A stretch of 16,383 bases of DNA from Bacteroidales bacterium. Lineage in GTDB: Bacteria > Bacteroidota > Bacteroidia > Bacteroidales > JAADGE01. The stretch is from contig JALSMF010000228.1 in NCBI GenBank assembly GCA_026987795.1, forward strand, positions 1-16,383. The letters run 5' to 3'. Positions 6,423 to 13,104 of the stretch are shown piece after piece. Below the pieces are notes generated by a model. It did no database searches and was not told the DNA's origin. It saw only the letters and a program-made list of their open reading frames with translations. Numbering within the stretch: position 1 is the stretch's first letter; each line of letters begins with the position of its first letter. Made by a program: the position numbers and the translations under genes.

Positions 6423-8115
6423 TTTTTTTAAGTAAATAGGATAAAGTATAGGCTAAATCTTCCGATATTGTTTCGGTAAATTTAATATCATCTTCCGTAA
6501 AAACTCCTAAAGAGGCTAACTCTATAACACCGTAAATTTTATTTTCGGCAAAAACAGGTGTCAGCAATAAAGTTTTCGGCTTTGTATGTCCGAAACCCGA
6601 TACTATTTTTATATAATCATCATCAATTCTGTCAATATAAATCAAGGACTTGTCGGCAGCACAGGTGCCTACCAGCCCTTCACCGATTTTAATGTCTTTT
6701 TTTATAATTTTCTTCTCGTTATAGGCATATGAGGTTTTAAGTTTCAAAACATCGGTATTCCCGTCAATTATATAAATTCCGCCTATTTCAGCACCCAGAA
6801 ATCTTACAAGTTCCGTAAGCAAATTAAATGTTAACGCTTCAACATCTCCGAAATTCTGTCTTATAATTTTTCCGAACCTTAAAGTTGCATCTCTGTATTT
6901 ATCGGCAACATTTCTTTCTTTATCTTTTTGCATTACCTCTCTTTCTCTCTTTTTTAACTGTTGCTTCAACTCAATTAAAGCATTTCCGAGTTTGTCTTTT
7001 TCTTTAAAATCAGGAGATACTTCATCGCCTTTCCCGTGCTTAATCTCTGTTACAAAGTCAGTTTTTATTTTATAATCTTTTCTTAGTTTTTTTGTCATTA
7101 CGAAAAGATCTTCAATCTCATCTGCTGTCTCAGCTTTATCAAACACATTTAACTTCTCGATATTTTTTTTCAGGTTCAGTAATTCTTTTTTAAAAAGTAT
7201 GTACGCCGAAACAACTATAAAAGTCAACAATAAAGCAAAGCCGGAAAGTAATATGACAAAAAGCAATCTGAAATCTTCAAATTTCTCTTTACCGTAAGAA
7301 CTAATAACTGTATTCGCATCATTAACATTCTTTTGAACAACTTCCGTTATCTCAATCAAATCATTCTTTAATCCGGGATAAAACTTATTTCCGTTATGCT
7401 TTTGCAATTCATGAACAGATAAAACCGTATTAATCCAATCTGCAGAATTATCAATTACAATCTGTTTTTCTGCGACATCACCGAATATATTTTTGTTTTG
7501 TCTTATGAATCTTAAAAAATCATTCTTATTTTTAATAAATTCCTCTTCGCTTTCAGCATCACCCTTATATAACAAATCTGTTTTCAAAGATTTAAGCCTC
7601 TCAAATCTTTCGGATATTGAAGAATATTCATCTGAAATTTTATTAATTTTTTCTTCTGTCTTAATAATATGTTCAGTATAACCGTAGCTCTCATTTCCTG
7701 TTTTAACTGTATTTTCAACCAGAATTTTAAAATAATCCTCAAAATCATTAATCAAGCTAATATTTTCATTCAGCAAACTCGTTACTTCAAAAGAAAAATC
7801 AGAAGATTCGGCAAGCAATTCATTTGTTCTTTTTTTACACTTTGCCAAATAAAAATACACATTATCTGTGTATGTATCTTTTTTATGCGTATAAAAGTCG
7901 TTACCGTGTTCATTCTCCGTAAAATCTTTTAGCGACAGCTTCAGCATTCCCGATTCTGAATATAATATTCCTAACTTTTCTCCGAAACTTGATATTTCAA
8001 TTTGTTTTTCAGCATTTCTCAGAAAATAAAACAACAGAATAACCGTTCCGATTAAAATAACAGATATAAAAATATATAAACTCGTCTTTAATTTACTGAA
8101 AGCAAACTTTTGCAT
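6415..8115 (-). CDS. Two-TM membrane protein with periplasmic helical sensor region and cytoplasmic GAF domain
   Basis: Likely a membrane sensor or scaffold. Layout, numbered from ATG at 8115 (566 aa): a short cytoplasmic start; TM1 at about 11-32; a long, mostly helical extracytoplasmic region of about 250 residues resembling chemoreceptor-type sensor bundles; TM2 at about 283-308; then charged, coiled-coil-prone helices (about 309-345 and 370-405, the latter rich in K/E/R); and a GAF domain at about 422-562 (GEGLVGTCA, LLLTPVF, YGVIELAS). The protein ends with the GAF domain. No histidine kinase, GGDEF, PP2C or other output is visible, so any signal would pass to a partner. A GTG at 8124 is an alternative start adding 3 residues. 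I prefer the ATG because a minus-strand TATTTTTG box (8145-8138) would leave a normal short leader. The 3' end overlaps the DUF5063 gene tail to tail by 8 bp. Confidence 0.82.
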   Translation of the reverse strand: MQKFAFSKLKTSLYIFISVILIGTVILLFYFLRNAEKQIEISSFGEKLGILYSESGMLKLSLKDFTENEHGNDFYTHKKDTYTDNVYFYLAKCKKRTNELLAESSDFSFEVTSLLNENISLINDFEDYFKILVENTVKTGNESYGYTEHIIKTEEKINKISDEYSSISERFERLKSLKTDLLYKGDAESEEEFIKNKNDFLRFIRQNKNIFGDVAEKQIVIDNSADWINTVLSVHELQKHNGNKFYPGLKNDLIEITEVVQKNVNDANTVISSYGKEKFEDFRLLFVILLSGFALLLTFIVVSAYILFKKELLNLKKNIEKLNVFDKAETADEIEDLFVMTKKLRKDYKIKTDFVTEIKHGKGDEVSPDFKEKDKLGNALIELKQQLKKREREVMQKDKERNVADKYRDATLRFGKIIRQNFGDVEALTFNLLTELVRFLGAEIGGIYIIDGNTDVLKLKTSYAYNEKKIIKKDIKIGEGLVGTCAADKSLIYIDRIDDDYIKIVSGFGHTKPKTLLLTPVFAENKIYGVIELASLGVFTEDDIKFTETISEDLAYTLSYLLKKTN

Positions 8116-8137
8116 AATACTCACATATAATTTTAAA

Positions 8138-8145
8138 CAAAAATA
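8138..8145 (-). promoter_or_regulatory. Possible -7 element of the GAF-protein gene
   Basis: Minus-strand TATTTTTG (TAnnTTTG) lies 22 bp upstream of the preferred ATG. No clear -33 TTTG is seen, and such matches are frequent in AT-rich DNA. Confidence 0.35.
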
Positions 8146-8247
8146 TAAAAAGATAGCATATAAAACTAAAATAAGATAAATTTAAGAGTGCAAAATCTAA
8201 ATATTATTATGATTTTCTGTATTTGTAAAAATTTATTATATTATTTT

Positions 8248-8279
8248 TTTGAATATTACGAATAAAATCATTTTCTTTG
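8248..8279 (+). promoter_or_regulatory. Promoter of the rpmB-rpmG-DUF4295 operon
   Basis: TTTG at 8248-8251, a 20-bp spacer, then TTTCTTTG at 8272-8279 (one mismatch to TAnnTTTG). It would give a leader of about 38 nt before rpmB. The rest of the 8146-8322 gap holds nothing else I recognise. Confidence 0.5.
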
Positions 8280-8322
8280 CAGTCCGAAATAAAAAAGGTT
8301 TTTCATTCAAATACAAAATAAA

Positions 8323-8565
8323 ATGTCAAGAGTTTGTCAAATAACAGGGAAGAGAGTGATTTCAGGAAACAATGTATCACATTCACATAAAAAAACTAAA
8401 AGAACATTTAAACCTAATCTGTTCGTAAAAAAATACTATCTGGAAGAAGAAGACCGCTGGATATCTTTAAAAGTTTCAGCAAAAGGGATGAAGATAATAA
8501 ATAAAAAAGGATTAAGCAAAGCATTAAAAGATGCTGCGGAAAAAGGATACATTACAAAATACTAA
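8323..8565 (+). CDS. rpmB: 50S ribosomal protein L28
   Basis: An 80-aa basic protein of the large ribosomal subunit. The N-terminal MSRVCQITGKR and the following NNVSHSHKKTKRTFKPN block are diagnostic of bacterial L28, and the C-terminal 'KAGMKIINKKGL'-like helix region is present. It has one Cys (Cys5) and lacks the paired CxxC motifs of the zinc-binding (C+) form, so it is the zinc-independent type. It is first in an operon with L33 (19-bp gap) and DUF4295, an order characteristic of Bacteroidota. ATG at 8323 is the only sensible start. Confidence 0.97.
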   Translation: MSRVCQITGKRVISGNNVSHSHKKTKRTFKPNLFVKKYYLEEEDRWISLKVSAKGMKIINKKGLSKALKDAAEKGYITKY

Positions 8566-8584
8566 CGGCTAAAATTACGATAAA

Positions 8585-8770
8585 ATGGCAAAGAAAAAAG
8601 GCGACAGAATACAAGTAATATTAGAATGCACCGAGCATAAAAACAGCGGTATGCCCGGAACGTCAAGATATATTACCACAAAAAACAGAAAAAATACAAC
8701 GGGCAGGATGGAGCTGAAAAAATACAATCCCATCCTTAGAAAATATACTATTCATAAAGAAATTAAATAA
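8585..8770 (+). CDS. rpmG: 50S ribosomal protein L33
   Basis: A 61-aa basic large-subunit ribosomal protein. The sequence 'MAKKKGDRIQVILECTEHK' followed by GTSRYITTKNRKNTTGRMELKKY-type residues is diagnostic of L33. Only one Cys (Cys15) is present, so the four-Cys zinc ribbon of C+ L33 is absent. The protein sits 19 bp after rpmB and 7 bp before the DUF4295 gene, in one operon. Confidence 0.97.
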   Translation: MAKKKGDRIQVILECTEHKNSGMPGTSRYITTKNRKNTTGRMELKKYNPILRKYTIHKEIK

Positions 8771-8777
8771 TTGAGCT

Positions 8778-8933
8778 ATGGCAAAGAAAGTTGTTGCAAC
8801 ACTTCAAAAAGGAGAAGGTAAAGTTTATACCAAAGTTATAAAAATGGTAAAATCTCCGAAAACAGGAGCCTATACTTTTAAAGAAGAGATGGTTCATAAC
8901 GATAAAGTTAAAGATTTTTTTGCAAAAAAATAA
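8778..8933 (+). CDS. DUF4295 small basic protein (51 aa), Bacteroidota-specific
   Basis: A very small, Lys-rich ORF: it opens MAKKVVATLQKGEGK, continues YTKVIKMVKSPKTGAY and ends KDFFAKK. This matches the ~50-aa DUF4295 family found next to rpmG in Bacteroidota. It was found by reading the gap after rpmG; it is below normal ORF length cut-offs. The ATG is 7 bp after the rpmG stop and the terminator lies 38 bp beyond its stop, so it is the last gene of the ribosomal-protein operon. Its size, charge and position suggest a ribosome-associated role, which is inference. Confidence 0.9.
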   Translation: MAKKVVATLQKGEGKVYTKVIKMVKSPKTGAYTFKEEMVHNDKVKDFFAKK

Positions 8934-8970
8934 CTGTCGTTAAATTCGATACTGTTTATTAAAAAATTAT

Positions 8971-9004
8971 TGCTTTTTTCCTTTTGGGGAGAAAAGCATT
9001 TTTT
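8971..9004 (+). terminator. Rho-independent terminator between DUF4295 and ftsY
   Basis: TGCTTTTTTCC (8971-8981) pairs with GGAGAAAAGCA (8988-8998), 11 bp with one T-G wobble and a 6-nt loop, followed by six T (8999-9004). It ends the L28-L33-DUF4295 operon. The loop and 3' arm overlap the proposed ftsY promoter. Confidence 0.75.
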
Positions 9005-9013
9005 ATATATTTA
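8984..9013 (+). promoter_or_regulatory. Candidate ftsY promoter inside the upstream terminator
   Basis: TTG (8984-8986, part of TTTTG), a 19-bp spacer, and TATATTTA (9006-9013, one mismatch to TAnnTTTG), about 24 bp upstream of the ftsY ATG. The -33 box is in the loop of the preceding terminator hairpin. Confidence 0.45.
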
Positions 9014-9037
9014 CGCACAAACTCAACTTCCCCGAAT

Positions 9038-9982
9038 ATGGCATTATTCAAAAAAAAATCCGAAAAAAATAATCTGCAAAGCGGACTTGAAAAAACAAAA
9101 GAAAGTATATTTAAAAAGCTGTCACGTGCCGTTGCCGGAAAATCAAAAATTAACGATGATTTCCTTGATAATTTAGAAGAAATTTTAATAAGTTCCGATG
9201 TAGGAGTTGACACAACCGTTAAAATTATAGAGCGACTTGAAAATCGAGCAGCAAAAGATAAATTTTTCGGACTGCAGGAACTTAACAAACTTTTAAAAGA
9301 AGAAATTTCCGCTTTGTTATCTGAAAATGAAGTAAATACAGGTGAGTATAATTGGGAAGCAAAAAGCAAAAATCCGTATGTGATTATGGTTGTAGGTGTT
9401 AACGGTGTCGGAAAAACAACAACAATCGGAAAATTAGCCTGGAAATTTAAAAATGAAGGAAAAAAAGTAATTCTCGGTGCTGCCGATACTTTTCGTGCCG
9501 CTGCCGTTGAACAATTAGAAATTTGGGCTAAACGCATTGATGTCCCGATAATTAAACAAAAAACAGGTGCCGACCCGGCTTCCGTTGCTTTTGATACGCT
9601 TAATTCCGCAAAAGCAAATAATATTGATATTGTCATAATTGATACGGCAGGCAGGTTACATAATAAAATAAGTTTAATGAATGAACTTACAAAAGTAAAG
9701 CGTGTGATGCAAAAAATAATTCCGGATGCACCGCACGAAATTTTGCTTGTTCTTGACGGCTCTACAGGGCAAAATGCCTTTGAGCAAGCAAAACAATTTA
9801 CAAAAGCAACAGAAGTAAACGCTCTTGCCGTTACCAAGTTAGACGGAACTGCAAAAGGCGGTGTGGTTATAGGTATCTCCGATCAGTTTAAAATTCCCGT
9901 AAAATACATCGGCGTGGGTGAACAAAAAGAAGATTTGCAAATTTTTAATAAAGATAGATTTGTAGATTCTTTGTTTAATTAG
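9038..9982 (+). CDS. ftsY: Signal recognition particle receptor FtsY
   Basis: SRP-family GTPase that docks ribosome-SRP complexes at the inner membrane for co-translational insertion. Numbered from ATG at 9038 (314 aa): a short basic N-terminus (about 1-30, in place of the long acidic A domain of E. coli); the helical N domain (about 30-100); and the G domain with P-loop GVNGVGKTTT (120-129), DTFRAAA (150-156), DTAGR (202-206), TKLDGTAKGG (266-275) and the closing GVGEQKEDLQIF (292-303). An upstream TTG at 8984 stays in frame but would translate the terminator and promoter region. MALFKKKSEK from 9038 is the normal FtsY beginning. The gene follows the ribosomal-protein operon, as in other Bacteroidota, but is separated from rimO here by about 1 kb. 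Confidence 0.97.
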   Translation: MALFKKKSEKNNLQSGLEKTKESIFKKLSRAVAGKSKINDDFLDNLEEILISSDVGVDTTVKIIERLENRAAKDKFFGLQELNKLLKEEISALLSENEVNTGEYNWEAKSKNPYVIMVVGVNGVGKTTTIGKLAWKFKNEGKKVILGAADTFRAAAVEQLEIWAKRIDVPIIKQKTGADPASVAFDTLNSAKANNIDIVIIDTAGRLHNKISLMNELTKVKRVMQKIIPDAPHEILLVLDGSTGQNAFEQAKQFTKATEVNALAVTKLDGTAKGGVVIGISDQFKIPVKYIGVGEQKEDLQIFNKDRFVDSLFN

Positions 9983-10172
9983 GGACTTTCAGGAAATAAA
10001 GAATTTTACAAACTGCCGAAGAGACCTACAAGAATTTTTGATAAATTTTCAAAATACGAAACGTTAAAAACAAAATTGATTTCGGCTTTCATTTTTCTAT
10101 AAAACAGCGAATTACAATATACTAAAATTTATATAAATAAACACCGAAACTTTAATTTTGTTTAGTGAAGTG

Positions 10173-10192
10173 TTTTGTAAAAATTTACAAAA
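10173..10192. repeat. Perfect 20-bp inverted repeat (palindrome)
   Basis: TTTTGTAAA-AA-TTTACAAAA: two 9-bp arms with a 2-bp centre. It could be a dimeric-regulator operator or part of an intergenic repeat. The stretch 9983-10172 before it has no gene I can support, only short open frames without starts. Confidence 0.6.
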
Positions 10193-10196
10193 ATTC

Positions 10197-10225
10197 TTGT
10201 CAGTCTTGACTTTTTGTTACTTTTG
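10197..10225 (+). promoter_or_regulatory. Candidate promoter within palindromes
   Basis: TTG at 10197-10199, an 18-bp spacer, then TACTTTTG at 10218-10225 (exact TAnnTTTG). Transcription would start near 10230 and run toward the 10421 gene, giving a leader of about 170-190 nt with several hairpins, or a separate small RNA. Confidence 0.4.
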
Positions 10226-10242
10226 TGTCAAGACAAAAGTAA
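10204..10242. repeat. Overlapping inverted repeats able to form alternative hairpins
   Basis: TTACTTTTGT (10217-10226) pairs with ACAAAAGTAA (10233-10242), 10 bp with loop GTCAAG. In addition TCTTGAC (10204-10210) pairs with GTCAAGA (10227-10233), using the loop of the first hairpin. The two structures are mutually exclusive. The pattern resembles intergenic palindromes I recall from Bacteroidota genomes, a memory that needs a search. Confidence 0.6.
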
Positions 10243-10257
10243 AAACAAAAAATAATT

Positions 10258-10332
10258 ACCCCGAAATAAGCGATACTTTATGCAAAACGGGGTGACATTA
10301 ATTTTTTAATCATTATAATAAGCTCATTATAA
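10258..10332. repeat. Further short inverted and direct repeats upstream of the secreted-protein gene
   Basis: ACCCCG (10258-10263) and CGGGGT (10288-10293) form a 6-bp inverted repeat with a 24-nt spacer. TTATAAT (10313-10319) and ATTATAA (10326-10332) form a 7-bp inverted repeat, and CATTATAA is also directly repeated at 10311 and 10325 (14-bp period). The G-rich arm stands out in otherwise AT-rich DNA. Confidence 0.45.
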
Positions 10333-10420
10333 GAAAGTTGACACTTCCCGAAACTCCCTAAATAAACATTAAAGAAAAAAAGTAAAAACCGAGATATTAT
10401 GAAAAAAAAATATTATTATA

Positions 10421-10966
10421 ATGCTATTGATAATAATTTCAAATTTTTCTTCTTCACAAACAGTAACAAAACAAGAAAAATTTACAGGATTTTCGATTAG
10501 CCCGAAATATGGATATGATTTTGTTTCAAAAGACCTTATACCTATTTTTCTCGGAGTTAAAATTAATTATTTCAAAAGTCAATATGTTCTTTCAGTATCA
10601 TACTACTACGAAGAAGAATTTAATTTCTCTGTAAGTCCTGATGAAAATTATAATTACGGAAATTTGACATTTGGCAAATACAATGATTTTAAAAATATTC
10701 GTTTGCAGTATCAGGGTGGTATAGGTGCTATTTGGGGAGAGACAAGAGGTGAGTTTTTAAAAGTAACAAATGATTTCCTTTTCTCTACAAAATATTATGA
10801 AAAAATAAACTATGTTAATATCAATATCCCATTGCGAGTAGGCTTCCGATTTATTCCGTTTAGGTTTTTTGCAATAGGTATTGATTTAAATGCAGATATG
10901 AATGTTATGAAACCTGTATTTGCAACTTTGTTCTGTTTAGAATTCGGCATTTTACGAAAGAATTGA
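10421..10966 (+). CDS. Predicted small secreted / outer-membrane beta-barrel-like protein, signal peptide interrupted by A9-tract frameshift
   Basis: A 181-aa open frame whose body is rich in alternating aromatic and polar residues (YVLSVSYYYEEEF, NIRLQYQGGIGAIWG, INIPLRVGFRFIPFRFFAIGI), as in small outer-membrane beta-barrels. No family is recognised with certainty. The only in-frame start, ATG at 10421, gives a shortened hydrophobic leader (MLLIIISNFSSSQT). Just upstream, ATG at 10399 followed by nine A (10402-10410) is out of frame by one. With eight A it would read MKKNIIIMLLIIISNFSS, a normal signal peptide joined to this frame. So the gene is either frameshifted, phase-variable, dependent on slippage, or carries a sequencing error. 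It lies between ftsY and rimO, which are adjacent in many relatives, and ends 36 bp before the rimO promoter. Confidence 0.6.
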   Translation: MLLIIISNFSSSQTVTKQEKFTGFSISPKYGYDFVSKDLIPIFLGVKINYFKSQYVLSVSYYYEEEFNFSVSPDENYNYGNLTFGKYNDFKNIRLQYQGGIGAIWGETRGEFLKVTNDFLFSTKYYEKINYVNINIPLRVGFRFIPFRFFAIGIDLNADMNVMKPVFATLFCLEFGILRKN

Positions 10967-11002
10967 AATACACCAAAAGTTATAAAATATCAATAAAACT
11001 CT

Positions 11003-11010
11003 TAACTTTG
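11003..11010 (+). promoter_or_regulatory. -7 promoter element of rimO
   Basis: TAACTTTG, an exact TAnnTTTG match, 18 bp upstream of the rimO ATG at 11029. It lies downstream of the in-frame ATG at 10963 and so argues for the later start. No clear -33 is seen. Confidence 0.5.
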
Positions 11011-11028
11011 CAGTTCCAAAAAAAACAA

Positions 11029-12318
11029 ATGCCCAAAATAAATATAATAACACTCGGTTGCTCAAAAAACCTTGTTGACAGCGAAAACATAGCCACTCAA
11101 ATCAACGATAATAATATTGAGTTTACTTTTGATGAATTTAACTTTGATGCCGATACGGTAATAATAAACACCTGCGGTTTCATAAACGATGCAAAAGAAG
11201 AGTCCGTAAATACAATCCTCGAGTTTGCACAAGCAAAGGTTGAAGGAAAAATTGAAAATCTATACGTTATAGGCTGCTTATCAGAAAGATATAAAAAAGA
11301 ATTAGAGAAAGACATGAGCGAAGTCGACCGATTTTTCGGTGTAAACGATATGCAGAAAATTGTCGAACAACTTAAAATTGATTACAAAAAAGAACTGCTC
11401 GGAGAAAGAGTTATTTCAACACCAAGTCATTTTGCATACCTTAAAATTTCAGAAGGTTGCAACCGAACTTGTGCTTTTTGTGCCATTCCGCTCATCAGAG
11501 GGAAACACATCTCCGTTCCTGTTGAATTGCTTTTGAGCCAGGCAAAAAACCTTGCCGAAAAAGGTGTTAAAGAATTAATTTTAATTGCACAAGATTTGTC
11601 TTATTACGGAATTGACATTTACAAAAAACAAAAACTCCCGGAACTTGTCGAAAAACTCTCGGAAATTGAAGGAATTGAAATTATTCGCTTGCACTATGCC
11701 TATCCCGCAAATTTTCCCTATGACATTTTAAAAGTTATGCGAGAGAAACAAAATGTTGCAAAATATCTGGATATTCCGTTTCAGCACATCAGCGATAATG
11801 TTTTAGCAAAGATGAAACGAAGACATGATAAAAAACTGACAATCAGCTTAATAAATACAATAAGAAAAGAAGTTCCGGATATTGCTATTCGAACAACTTT
11901 GCTTGTGGGGCATCCGGGCGAAACCGAAAAAGATTTTGAAGAATTGAAAGCATTTGTTAAAGAAATGCGTTTTGACCGTCTCGGCGTTTTTACCTATTCG
12001 GAAGAAGAAAATACTTACGGCGGAGATAATTACAAAGACGACGTTCCGGAAGCGGTAAAACAAGCCCGTGCAGATGAGATTATGGAAATTCAGCAACAAA
12101 TTTCGTATGAAATAAATCAAGAAAAAGTCGGAAAAATATTTAATGTAATAATTGATAAAGAAACCGAAGATTACTATATCGGAAGAACGGAATTTGATTC
12201 GCCCGAAGTTGATAATGAAGTGCTTATAACAAAAAACAAACAAGTTAAAATCGGAGAAATCCGCAAAACTAAAATAACCTCCTGCGAGGATTTTGATATT
12301 TACGGAAAAGTGCTCTAA
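11029..12318 (+). CDS. rimO: Ribosomal protein S12 methylthiotransferase RimO
   Basis: Radical-SAM enzyme that adds a methylthio group to the conserved aspartate of ribosomal protein S12. Numbered from ATG at 11029 (429 aa): the N-terminal MTTase domain opens INIITLGCSKNLVDSE with Cys11, Cys49 (INTCGFI) and Cys83 (VIGCLSERY), which hold the auxiliary 4Fe-4S cluster. The radical-SAM motif CNRTCAFC supplies Cys144, Cys148 and Cys151. Further on are 'IRLHYAYPANFP' and 'YLDIPFQHIS' core strands, and a C-terminal TRAM domain. 'GCSKNLVDSE' and the short TRAM favour RimO over the tRNA enzyme MiaB. The frame extends to an ATG at 10963, but those 22 residues do not look like RimO and a promoter box lies inside them. 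The length fits the family. Confidence 0.96.
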   Translation: MPKINIITLGCSKNLVDSENIATQINDNNIEFTFDEFNFDADTVIINTCGFINDAKEESVNTILEFAQAKVEGKIENLYVIGCLSERYKKELEKDMSEVDRFFGVNDMQKIVEQLKIDYKKELLGERVISTPSHFAYLKISEGCNRTCAFCAIPLIRGKHISVPVELLLSQAKNLAEKGVKELILIAQDLSYYGIDIYKKQKLPELVEKLSEIEGIEIIRLHYAYPANFPYDILKVMREKQNVAKYLDIPFQHISDNVLAKMKRRHDKKLTISLINTIRKEVPDIAIRTTLLVGHPGETEKDFEELKAFVKEMRFDRLGVFTYSEEENTYGGDNYKDDVPEAVKQARADEIMEIQQQISYEINQEKVGKIFNVIIDKETEDYYIGRTEFDSPEVDNEVLITKNKQVKIGEIRKTKITSCEDFDIYGKVL

Positions 12319-12434
12319 TGCAATTTCTGCCGGTAATTAAAAACCAAAAATAAAAACTGCTGCCGTAACATTTGCTCAAGTATTTCAGTATTTTGATAAT
12401 ATATTTTAAAAAAACTTATTAATTCCGAAAGTTT

Positions 12435-12466
12435 TTTGCTTGTGTTGTGTCTTAACATTATATTTA
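12435..12466 (+). promoter_or_regulatory. Candidate promoter of the sigma-factor operon
   Basis: TTTG at 12435-12438, a 20-bp spacer, TATATTTA at 12459-12466 (one mismatch to TAnnTTTG), 18 bp before the ATG. The spacer contains TGTGTTGTGT. Whether the sigma factor also recognises its own promoter here cannot be told. The rest of the 12319-12434 gap shows no gene or terminator. Confidence 0.4.
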
Positions 12467-12484
12467 GCAAGAAACTTTTTTCGA

Positions 12485-13072
12485 ATGAACGAAAAAGACC
12501 TTATCAGAAATATAAAATCGGGCAATGAAGATGCCTTTAAAGAGTTTATAAACAAATATCAAAAACTTGTTTTAAACACTTGTTACAGCTTTCTGAATGA
12601 TAAGACCGATGCAGAAGATGTTACACAAGAAGTTTTTATAAGTGTTTTTCTTTCTGCCGATAAATTTAACGAAAACTCAAAAATATCTACCTGGCTTTAC
12701 AGAATTGCCGTAAATAAATCGCTGAATTATATAAGGGATAATAAAAAAAGAAATATTTTCAGAAGCATTGAGTCATTTTTTGGTAATGATAAAAATGATG
12801 AGCTTCAAATTGCCGACGATTCGGATTATGACTCCTACGGTTCGGAAACAGATAATAAAAGAAGAAAAAATCTGCAAACAGCAATAGACTCTCTCTCACA
12901 AAGACAAAAAACAGCCTTTGTATTAAATAAATACGAAAATTTATCTTACAAACAAATAGCTGAGGTAATGAATCTTTCCGTATCTTCCGTAGAAGGACTT
13001 ATACACAGGGCAAAAATTAACGTGCAAAAAAAAGTTCTGAAATTATGCGAAAAAAAGCAAAAGTTTCAGTAA
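12485..13072 (+). CDS. ECF-type RNA polymerase sigma factor (sigma-70 family)
   Basis: Alternative sigma factor of the extracytoplasmic-function type, redirecting RNA polymerase to stress promoters. Numbered from ATG at 12485 (195 aa): region 2 at about 14-85 carries DAFKEFINKYQKLV, the polymerase-binding DAEDVTQEVFISVF and the -10-reading STWLYRIAVNKSLNYIRD. An acidic, Ser/Asp-rich linker follows (about 95-125). Region 4 at about 130-190 has LSQRQKTAFVLNKYENLSYKQIA and the helix-turn-helix VSSVEGLIHRAK. Regions 1 and 3 are absent, as expected for ECF. An in-frame ATG at 12440 would overlap the promoter and adds unrelated residues. The anti-sigma gene starts 32 bp downstream, and two Spy/CpxP-like genes follow, so it heads an envelope-stress operon. 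Confidence 0.94.
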   Translation: MNEKDLIRNIKSGNEDAFKEFINKYQKLVLNTCYSFLNDKTDAEDVTQEVFISVFLSADKFNENSKISTWLYRIAVNKSLNYIRDNKKRNIFRSIESFFGNDKNDELQIADDSDYDSYGSETDNKRRKNLQTAIDSLSQRQKTAFVLNKYENLSYKQIAEVMNLSVSSVEGLIHRAKINVQKKVLKLCEKKQKFQ

Positions 13073-13104
13073 AGTTTTGTGTCAAACCTGTAAAAGAAAT
13101 AAAA

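Noticed and set aside
8323..8770. Zinc-free L28 and L33 as a sign of zinc-limitation paralogues
   Set aside because: They sit in the normal core operon with DUF4295 and no zinc-dependent regulator site is seen; the C- forms are probably the standard copies in this lineage.
8959..9837. 292-aa minus-strand open frame opposite ftsY
   Set aside because: The composition (Ser/Phe/Ala-rich) is that of a reverse-complement shadow; ftsY on the plus strand carries every GTPase motif.
10003..10110. Open stretch after ftsY (NKEFYKLPKRPTRIFDKF-like) as a decayed gene
   Set aside because: No start codon, under 40 codons, no recognised family. The GACCTACAAGAATTTTTG bases vaguely recall a Bacteroidota intergenic repeat, but no second arm is present.
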